From assembly GCF_020179755.1 (NCBI RefSeq), contig NZ_JAIUCY010000002.1, forward strand, positions 124,001 through 188,000: a stretch of 64,000 nucleotides of DNA, in the 5' to 3' direction. Position numbers and translations under genes: made by a program. Shown here piece after piece: positions 57,556-64,000 of this stretch. Under the pieces are notes generated by a model, which was not told where the DNA came from, did no database searches, and saw only the letters and a program-made list of their open reading frames with translations. Each line of letters starts with the position of its first letter. The first letter of the stretch is position 1. This stretch comes from Herbaspirillum sp. alder98 (GTDB lineage Bacteria > Pseudomonadota > Gammaproteobacteria > Burkholderiales > Burkholderiaceae_D).

Positions 57556-59028
57556 TTACTTCCAGTCGTTCTCGTTGATCCGCACCGGACGCTTCTTGCG
57601 CGTGCGCAGCCACACCAGCAGCGCCAATACCAGCACGCCTGCGACCACCATGCCGATGCGCGCCAGCAGCAACAGGTTCGATTGCGGCCCCCCCTGGCGA
57701 ATCACCTCGACATCATCGTGGGTTACCTTCACGCTGGGATTGCCGTAGTACTTCAGCACGTAGTTCGACAGCGCGGCCACATCGTCGTTGGAGAGCGAAT
57801 TGAGCGCGTTCGGTTGATTGCCGAAGGGCGGCATGAACACATGACCGCCGTCCTTGGTTTCGCGCTCGACGCCGTACAGGATGGTGGCGATCAGGTTGCT
57901 GGGATTCACGCCAGCCGTGGCCGAGTTCTTGTACAGGCTGGGGTAGTAGCCGTCCTTGGTGCCCTGGCCGTTATAGCCGTGGCACGAGGCGCAACTGGCC
58001 GAGAAGATGCGCGCGCCGCGTACCTCTTCATCGGTCGTCGCACCGGCGGGCAAGCCGCGGAAAGCGGCCAGCGCATTGCCCGCCTTGCCCTGGTCGAAAC
58101 GGGTGCGCTGCACCTCGCTCTTGTCATCGGCGATGGCTGGGCGGTCCAGGATGTAGACGGCGATGGCCTGCAGGTCGTCATCGGTCAGGTGGCTGAAGCT
58201 GTGCGTGATGGCTTCGGCCATGCTGCCGGCGGCCTGCGCTTTACCCTCCACGCGGCCGGTCTTCAGATAGGTCACCAGCTCGGCCTGGCTCCACGATCCG
58301 ATGCCGCTGGTCTTGTGGGGCGTGATGTTAGGCGCATACCACGGTCCGACCTGGGCGCCGGAGAGCTGCAGGTCCAGCTTTTCCTGCATCAGGAAACCGC
58401 GTGGCGTATGGCAGGTGCTGCAGTGCGCCGGGCCTTCCGCCAGGTAGCGTCCGCGCAACCATTGTTCGTTGCGGTCGGCCACCGGCGCCAGTGGCTTGTC
58501 ATTGAGGAACAGCGCATTCCAGCCCTTCATCGACAGGCGGATGTTCATCGGGAAGGGCAGGCTGGTCTCGGCCGTGGCCTGGTCCACCGGTTGCACCGCC
58601 TTCATGAAGTACAGGTACAGCGCATGGATGTCGGCGTCCGTCATGACCGAGTACGCGGTGTAGGGCATCGCCGGATACAGGTGGGCGCCGTCGGCACGCA
58701 CGCCTTTGCGCAACGCATCGGCGAACTGGGTCTCGGTGTAGTTGCCGATGCCGAACTGCTTCGAGGGCGTGATGTTGGTGGCGACGATTGCCCCCACCGG
58801 CGAGGCGATCGAGGTGCCACCGGCCATCGGCTTGCCGCGCGGCGTGGTGTGGCAGGCGATGCAGTCTGAGGCCACCGCCAGGTAACGGCCGCGTTCGATG
58901 ACGGCCTGGTCGGCCTGGGTTGCAGCCGGGGTTGCGGTTGGCGTGGCCGTGCTGGCCTGGGCCGTTAGCGTCAGGGTACAGAGCAGGGCGGCGAAAGTGG
59001 CCTGAATGGTTTTAGATAAAGTTTTCAT
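57556..59028 (-). CDS. Triheme cytochrome c subunit of FAD dehydrogenase
   Basis: Membrane-anchored electron-transfer subunit, 490 residues, that passes electrons from the FAD subunit to quinone. The signal peptide is residues 1-25 (IQATFAALLCTLTLTAQA). Three c-type heme sites are CIACH (56-60), CSTCH (203-207) and CASCH (346-350), each with distal Met candidates, as in the beta subunits of sorbitol, gluconate and glucose dehydrogenases and of alcohol dehydrogenase. A C-terminal membrane helix (LLLLARIGMVVAGVLVLALLVWL) ends in a basic tail. It follows the FAD subunit gene with a 1-base gap, and is the last gene of the gamma, alpha, beta operon. A bidirectional terminator lies 27 bases after its stop. 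Confidence 0.93.
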   Translation of the reverse strand: MKTLSKTIQATFAALLCTLTLTAQASTATPTATPAATQADQAVIERGRYLAVASDCIACHTTPRGKPMAGGTSIASPVGAIVATNITPSKQFGIGNYTETQFADALRKGVRADGAHLYPAMPYTAYSVMTDADIHALYLYFMKAVQPVDQATAETSLPFPMNIRLSMKGWNALFLNDKPLAPVADRNEQWLRGRYLAEGPAHCSTCHTPRGFLMQEKLDLQLSGAQVGPWYAPNITPHKTSGIGSWSQAELVTYLKTGRVEGKAQAAGSMAEAITHSFSHLTDDDLQAIAVYILDRPAIADDKSEVQRTRFDQGKAGNALAAFRGLPAGATTDEEVRGARIFSASCASCHGYNGQGTKDGYYPSLYKNSATAGVNPSNLIATILYGVERETKDGGHVFMPPFGNQPNALNSLSNDDVAALSNYVLKYYGNPSVKVTHDDVEVIRQGGPQSNLLLLARIGMVVAGVLVLALLVWLRTRKKRPVRINENDWK

Positions 59029-59029
59029 C

Positions 59030-60661
59030 TCACGCCTTTCGCATCTGGCGCACGATGGCGTCGGCCGCTTTCAGGCCCAGCGCTGCCATGCTGATGGTGC
59101 TGTTGCCGCAGGCGGTGCTGGCCATGGCGCCACCACCCGGGAGAAACAGGTTCTGGTGGTCGTAGGCGCGGCATTCGGCGTCGACCACCGCATTGGCTGG
59201 GTCAGTACCCATGATGGTGCCGCCCATGATGTGCTTGCTCTGCGCGAACTTGGGACTGATCTTGATATCGGTGGCGCCCATCGCTTCGGCAATGCGCTTG
59301 CCGATCGGCAGCGAATAGTTTTCGGCCGAACGGCGGGTGTAGTCGCCCACGTCGTAATGAATCGCCGGGCGCGGCAGGCCCAGCCAGTCCTTCTTGGTGG
59401 ACAGGGTCAGGCGGTTGTTCGGGTCGGGCAAGACTTCATGCGCCAGCACGATGTCGGCGGTGCAGCCGGCCATGCGGCGGATTTCTTCATCCAGCGCGCG
59501 TCCTACCAGGCCCTTCTTCAAGGCGCCGAAGGTGACGAAGCGATTGCGCGCGAAATTGTTATAGCGGAAGTAGGCACCGGCGTGCTCGGAGCGGAAGTCG
59601 CCCTGCGAGGTTTCCATGATGCCGCTGTTGACCACCGGACCCACGCCCGACCAGTACGGCTCGGACAGGGTCAAGGTCATCGTCAGTTGCGGGTGATCCA
59701 TCATGTTGCGGCCGACCTGGTCGGAGCTGTTGGCCAGGCCATTGGCGTTGCGGCTGTTGGCCGACATCAGCAGCAGCTTGGGCGTTTCGATGCCGTTGCA
59801 GGCCAGCACGAAGATCTTGCCGCTGATGCGGTGCGTCTGCTTGTTGGCGTCGAAATAGTTGACCGCTTCGACCTGGTTGCGGCCATCGGTGTCGACCCGG
59901 TAGACCACGGCGTCGGTCAGGATGGTGGCGCCCTTGGCTTCCAGGCGACCCAGCGCCGTGGCGGCGTCGTACTTGGCGCCGACCGGGCACACCGGCACGC
60001 AGTTGTTATTGGCGCAGCAGGCCGGGCGGTCATCGTAGGGGATGCCGCTGTTGCGGGCCTGTGCGGTCGGGATGTTGCGGTAGCCGAGCGACTTGACGAC
60101 GTCGGTGAAGCGCTGCTCGCCGGGGCTGAAGGGCAAGGCTGGCATCGGGTACGGTTGCGAACGCAGCGGCGGCCATTGCAGCTCGGGTTCAGACGGGCCG
60201 CAGATGCCCAGCTTGTGCTCGACCCGGGTGTAGAAGGGTTCCAGCTCGTCGTAACCGAAGGCCCAGTCGCGGCCCACGCCATAGCGCGAATGCAGGCGCA
60301 TGTCGTCCGGGGTCAGGCGCCAGCAGGTGCCGGCCCAGTGCCAGGTCGAGCCGCCGGCGTAGCGGATGAAGGTCTGGGCGTACTTGTCGGGGCCGGTCAG
60401 TTCCAGGTAGTGGTCTTCCGGGTTCTCGCTGGAAGGCATCGGGTGCGGCGCCCACGGGCGGGGCGGGTAGCAGGACGATGGATCGCCCTTCAGCGCCAGC
60501 GGCAGGTTGCGGAAGTTCTCGACGATGTCGGAGCGCGCCACGCGGGGGCCGGCTTCCAGCATCAGGACCGAAATGCCTGCGTCCAGGAGCTGTTCTGCGA
60601 TCAGGACGCCGACGACGCCAGTGCCGACGATGACGACGTCGGCGTTGCTATTGCTGTTCAT
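59030..60661 (-). CDS. GMC-family FAD dehydrogenase catalytic subunit
   Basis: FAD-binding catalytic subunit, 543 residues, of the GMC oxidoreductase family. The dinucleotide fold is ADVVIVGTGVVGVLIAEQLL with LMLEAG; the segment YAGGSTWHWAGTCWR is the family's FAD-attachment region. A cluster-binding motif uses Cys215, Cys216, Cys221 and Cys225 (CCANNNCVPVC), the 3Fe-4S site known in the Burkholderia cepacia FAD-dependent glucose dehydrogenase. The C-terminal HIMGGTIMGTDP and the active-site CGNSTIS region are conserved. Together with the gamma and cytochrome subunits it oxidises a sugar, sugar alcohol or sugar acid in the periplasm; glucose, gluconate or sorbitol cannot be distinguished by eye. 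Confidence 0.93.
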   Translation of the reverse strand: MNSNSNADVVIVGTGVVGVLIAEQLLDAGISVLMLEAGPRVARSDIVENFRNLPLALKGDPSSCYPPRPWAPHPMPSSENPEDHYLELTGPDKYAQTFIRYAGGSTWHWAGTCWRLTPDDMRLHSRYGVGRDWAFGYDELEPFYTRVEHKLGICGPSEPELQWPPLRSQPYPMPALPFSPGEQRFTDVVKSLGYRNIPTAQARNSGIPYDDRPACCANNNCVPVCPVGAKYDAATALGRLEAKGATILTDAVVYRVDTDGRNQVEAVNYFDANKQTHRISGKIFVLACNGIETPKLLLMSANSRNANGLANSSDQVGRNMMDHPQLTMTLTLSEPYWSGVGPVVNSGIMETSQGDFRSEHAGAYFRYNNFARNRFVTFGALKKGLVGRALDEEIRRMAGCTADIVLAHEVLPDPNNRLTLSTKKDWLGLPRPAIHYDVGDYTRRSAENYSLPIGKRIAEAMGATDIKISPKFAQSKHIMGGTIMGTDPANAVVDAECRAYDHQNLFLPGGGAMASTACGNSTISMAALGLKAADAIVRQMRKA

Positions 60662-60691
60662 ACGAATTGACTCTGGCTGGGTGAAGTGCGT

Positions 60692-61237
60692 TCAGAAGCG
60701 CGGCATGTCTGCCAGCGCTACGGTGACCTGGCTCCAGCGGTTAGGCCCGCTGATGCCGTAAGACGGAATGGCGACCACGTCCAGCGTGGTCTGGTAGGTC
60801 AGTGCCTCTTCATAGGTGAAGACCTTGGCATCGCGCTTGGCCGACGAACTGCCGGTGTACCAGCAGAAGATGATCCAGTGCGCCAGCGCCTGCAGCGGGC
60901 CTTCCGGGATGTCGCCAAAGAAGTCCTCGACCACGGTGGCTTTCTTTGCCTCGGCGATGCCGATGAGCTGGCCCATCATGGCCGGCAGGTCGGCATGCTC
61001 CTGGGCGGCGACCTTCAGGATGCGCGCGCCCACGGCCGGGTTGAGGCGGTGATTGATCAGCAGGTTGGACAGGCGCATGAACTGCGCCTGCAGGGTGGCG
61101 TCCTCTTGCGGAACGGCCCACGAGGGCAGGCTCGACAGGGCGACGTAGCTGCCCAGGAGGGTGATGCCGGTCAGCATCAGGCTGCGCCGGGACATCATGA
61201 CTTTGTGGCTGATTTCTTTCATTGGCTTGCTCTGCAT
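60692..61237 (-). CDS. Gamma (hitchhiker) subunit of FAD dehydrogenase
   Basis: Small subunit of 181 residues in the sorbitol/gluconate dehydrogenase gamma family. A twin-arginine signal is present (MSRRSLMLTGITLLGSYVAL; an ATG at M15 or at M1 are both possible), so it folds in the cytoplasm and exports the FAD subunit, which lacks a signal of its own, through Tat. The mature part (FMRLSNLLINHRLNPAVGARIL; VEDFFGDIPEGPLQALAHWIIFCWYTGSS; TYQTTLDVVAIPSYGISGPNRW) is the conserved family core. It is the first gene of the operon, 30 bases upstream of the FAD subunit. Pairing and order match known three-subunit FAD dehydrogenases. Confidence 0.92.
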   Translation of the reverse strand: MQSKPMKEISHKVMMSRRSLMLTGITLLGSYVALSSLPSWAVPQEDATLQAQFMRLSNLLINHRLNPAVGARILKVAAQEHADLPAMMGQLIGIAEAKKATVVEDFFGDIPEGPLQALAHWIIFCWYTGSSSAKRDAKVFTYEEALTYQTTLDVVAIPSYGISGPNRWSQVTVALADMPRF

Positions 61238-61373
61238 CCTCGCATTACCTGGCTAACTAATTCGCGGCGAATGCTAACAGGTAATACCAATGACGTCTGT
61301 CAGCGCGTTGCAAACTCGCAGCAGCTCTTGTCATCCGGATAACAGCGATGCCTGGCCGGGATGGGCGCCCGGC

Positions 61374-62081
61374 TTATGCCAGGCGGCGAATATCGGCGGT
61401 TTCGAGCACGCCCTTGTCGGCGCCTTGCCGGGCTGCGGCCAGCATGGCGCGGCCGATCTGCTCGGTGGTGAGGATGCGGTCGGGCCAGATTGCCCGCAGC
61501 AGCGGTAACAGCGGCCACAGGATGGGATAAAGAATACGATAGGCGGGGGTCTTGGAGCGCACCCCGTGCAGGGCGATCAGGGCGCCGGGACGGAACATGT
61601 AGGCGTGCCTGAAACCCAGTCCCAGCAAGGCATTTTCGGTGCGGCCCTTGACCCGCGCCCACATGCTCTTGCCCTGTTCGCTGCTGTCGGTGCTGGCGCC
61701 CGACACATAGATGAAGGTCAGGTCCGGGTTGAGGCGCTGCAGGGTGCGGGCGGCGGCCATGGTCAGGTCGTAGGTGATGCGGGCATAGGCGTCTTCCTGC
61801 ATGCCCAGCGACGATACGCCGAGGCAGAAGAAACAGGCGTCGAAACCGGTGAGTGCTGATTCGATGTCGCGATAGTCGAACATGTCGGCGTGCACCAGCT
61901 GGCGCAGCTTCTTGGTCACGGCGTAGTTGAAGCCGGCGTCCATCCGGTCGCGGCGAAACAGGCTGGTGTCGGCGGGGCCGCGGCCCAGCGTGGTGACCTG
62001 GGTCACGTCCGGGGCGACCAGGCATTCGCGCAGCACACCCAGGCCCACCATGCCGCTGGCGCCAAAGATCAACACTTTCAT
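61374..62081 (-). CDS. NAD(P)-binding epimerase/atypical SDR
   Basis: Protein of 235 residues with an N-terminal Rossmann nucleotide-binding fold: MKVLIFGASGMVGLGVLREC has the G-x-S-G-x-V-G loop. Further features are TTLGRGP, VHADMFDYRDIESALTGFDACFFCLGVSS, ITYDLTMAAARTLQRLNPDLTFIYVSGAST and TEQIGRAMLAAARQG near the end. The canonical SDR Tyr-x3-Lys is replaced, so it belongs to the atypical NAD(P)H-binding group (epimerase-like or YwnB/NmrA-like) rather than true epimerases. The substrate is unknown. It is separated from the dehydrogenase operon by about 135 bases and divergent from queE. No operon partner. Confidence 0.8.
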   Translation of the reverse strand: MKVLIFGASGMVGLGVLRECLVAPDVTQVTTLGRGPADTSLFRRDRMDAGFNYAVTKKLRQLVHADMFDYRDIESALTGFDACFFCLGVSSLGMQEDAYARITYDLTMAAARTLQRLNPDLTFIYVSGASTDSSEQGKSMWARVKGRTENALLGLGFRHAYMFRPGALIALHGVRSKTPAYRILYPILWPLLPLLRAIWPDRILTTEQIGRAMLAAARQGADKGVLETADIRRLA

Positions 62082-62359
62082 CGCGGGTCCTTTTTTTATT
62101 GATCAAGGTGCTAAGACGTTTAGTGTGGCCGTATATTGTGTCGGGCAATAAATTGCAGTGAGGCAATAAATGGCTTGCCAAAAACAACAGCATAAGCGCA
62201 GGCCAACCATCTGCCGGCTGCGTCCCGGTGTCCGAGCCGCTATAATGCCGCCCTTGGGCGGTCGGAAAATCTGCCTCGATATCAATCGCTGCCGGTGAGT
62301 TCACCATCGCCGACACCTGTTCTTCTTTTGCGGCCCGTTCGCGGTGCCGCCCCATTATC
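62082..62359. other. Divergent intergenic region with queE promoter
   Basis: About 280 bases between the epimerase gene and queE. A -10 hexamer TATAAT at 62241-62246 is followed by a GC-rich stretch (CCGCCCTTGGGCGG near 62248-62261, a hairpin). No consensus -35 precedes it. I see no preQ1 riboswitch aptamer in the leader. Confidence 0.45.
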
Positions 62360-62995
62360 GTGACCTACAGCATCAAAGAAATCTTCTACACCCTGCAAGG
62401 CGAGGGCGCCCATGCAGGGCGTCCGGCCGTGTTCTGCCGTTTTTCGGGTTGCAACCTGTGGACCGGGCGCGAGCAGGACCGCGCCAGCGCCACCTGCCAG
62501 TTCTGCGATACCGATTTCGTCGGCACCGATGGCGAGAACGGCGGCAAGTTCAAGTCGCCCCAGGATCTCGCGGCCAAGATCGACAGCCTGTGGCCGGCCA
62601 CCTATGCGCCCAGCAAGTATGTGGTGTTTACCGGCGGCGAACCGCTGCTGCAGCTGGACGGCCCGCTGATCGAGGCGATGCACGCGGTCGGCTTCGAGAT
62701 CGCCATCGAGACCAATGGCACCATTGCCGTGCCCGAAGGCGTGGACTGGATCTGCGTCAGTCCCAAGATGGGTTCCGAGCTGAAGGTCACGCGTGGCAGC
62801 GAGCTGAAGGTGGTGGTGCCGCAGGCCGGCCAACCGCTGGCCGACTACGAGAAGCTGGATTTCGCGCACTTCCTGCTGCAACCGATGGATGGGCCTGACG
62901 CCGCCGCCAATACCACCCTGGCCATCAATATGGTCAAGAACAATCCGAAGTGGAAGCTGAGTATCCAGACCCACAAGCTGTTGCACATTCCCTGA
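62360..62995 (+). CDS. queE: 7-carboxy-7-deazaguanine synthase QueE
   Basis: Radical SAM enzyme that converts 6-carboxytetrahydropterin to 7-carboxy-7-deazaguanine in queuosine synthesis. 211 residues, GTG start at 62360 (the only in-frame start near the conserved MTYSIKEIFYTLQGEG). The cluster motif is CNLWTGREQDRASATCQFC, i.e. C-x14-C-x2-C, the variant known from Burkholderia multivorans QueE, rather than the usual C-x3-C-x2-C. The substrate and SAM contacts VVFTGGEPLLQLD and AIETNGTIAVPEGVDWICVSPK are conserved. It is followed 12 bases later by queD, which makes its substrate. Confidence 0.96.
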   Translation: MTYSIKEIFYTLQGEGAHAGRPAVFCRFSGCNLWTGREQDRASATCQFCDTDFVGTDGENGGKFKSPQDLAAKIDSLWPATYAPSKYVVFTGGEPLLQLDGPLIEAMHAVGFEIAIETNGTIAVPEGVDWICVSPKMGSELKVTRGSELKVVVPQAGQPLADYEKLDFAHFLLQPMDGPDAAANTTLAINMVKNNPKWKLSIQTHKLLHIP

Positions 62996-63007
62996 TCCAG
63001 ACTCTAC

Positions 63008-64000
<993 letters not shown>

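Noticed and set aside
57541..60670. Two long plus-strand open frames (442 and 554 codons) over the dehydrogenase operon
   Set aside because: Antisense to cytochrome and GMC subunits with all heme and cluster motifs on the minus strand.

Overview
The window looks like chromosome of a GC-rich betaproteobacterium of the Oxalobacteraceae, most likely a plant-associated Herbaspirillum or close relative. This is inferred from gene content and codon use: an OsmC-YcaO fusion, a Burkholderia-type QueE, FecI/FecR receptor systems and a perfect HrpL-type promoter. I see no rRNA, tRNA, CRISPR array, insertion sequence or integrase.

Layout. 1-534: end of a polar amino acid ABC ATPase with a UUCG terminator. 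734-6379 (minus): an operon of TonB-dependent receptor, ABC ATPase and two ABC-2 permeases, behind a promoter covered by two tandem dyad operators. 6545-10623 (minus): ECF sigma, FecR and an STN-type siderophore receptor, with a Fur-like box. 11383-20946 (plus): a non-canonical type II secretion operon (GspG, F, E, four PilM/N/O/P-like assembly proteins, a TPR-secretin-cohesin fusion and three more pseudopilins). 21508-37359 (plus): an AT-rich module of two immunity-like exported proteins and a truncated toxin head, then a 2872-residue RTX protein and its complete type I secretion system (HlyB-type ABC, HlyD, TolC). 37439-43403: LysR/SDR divergent pair, OsmC-YcaO, and an AbiEi/AbiEii type IV toxin-antitoxin pair. 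43725-51901: a second sigma/FecR/receptor system, then a Fur-boxed DUF4198-like protein with MacA and MacB. 51998-53684: a J-domain protein and a partner gene behind a perfect hrp box. 54281-56487: EptA and a PAP2 phosphatase. 57556-61237 (minus): a three-subunit FAD sugar/alcohol dehydrogenase. 61374-64000: an epimerase, then queE, queD, tadA and the first codons of another gene.

The most interesting system is 21.3-37.4 kb. The large RTX protein has a low-GC N-terminal head of about 475 residues carrying a HELAH zinc-protease motif, joined abruptly to a high-GC RTX body. Two paralogous exported proteins and a broken copy of the toxin head lie immediately 5' of it. This is the mirror image of classical polymorphic toxins, whose variable toxin domain is C-terminal and whose immunity genes lie 3'. 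A module related to the FrpC self-processing domain separates head and body, but has Tyr-Pro where FrpC has the cleavable Asp-Pro. A second strong candidate is the HrpL-type promoter in front of the J-domain protein, which points to an undescribed HopI1-like type III effector.
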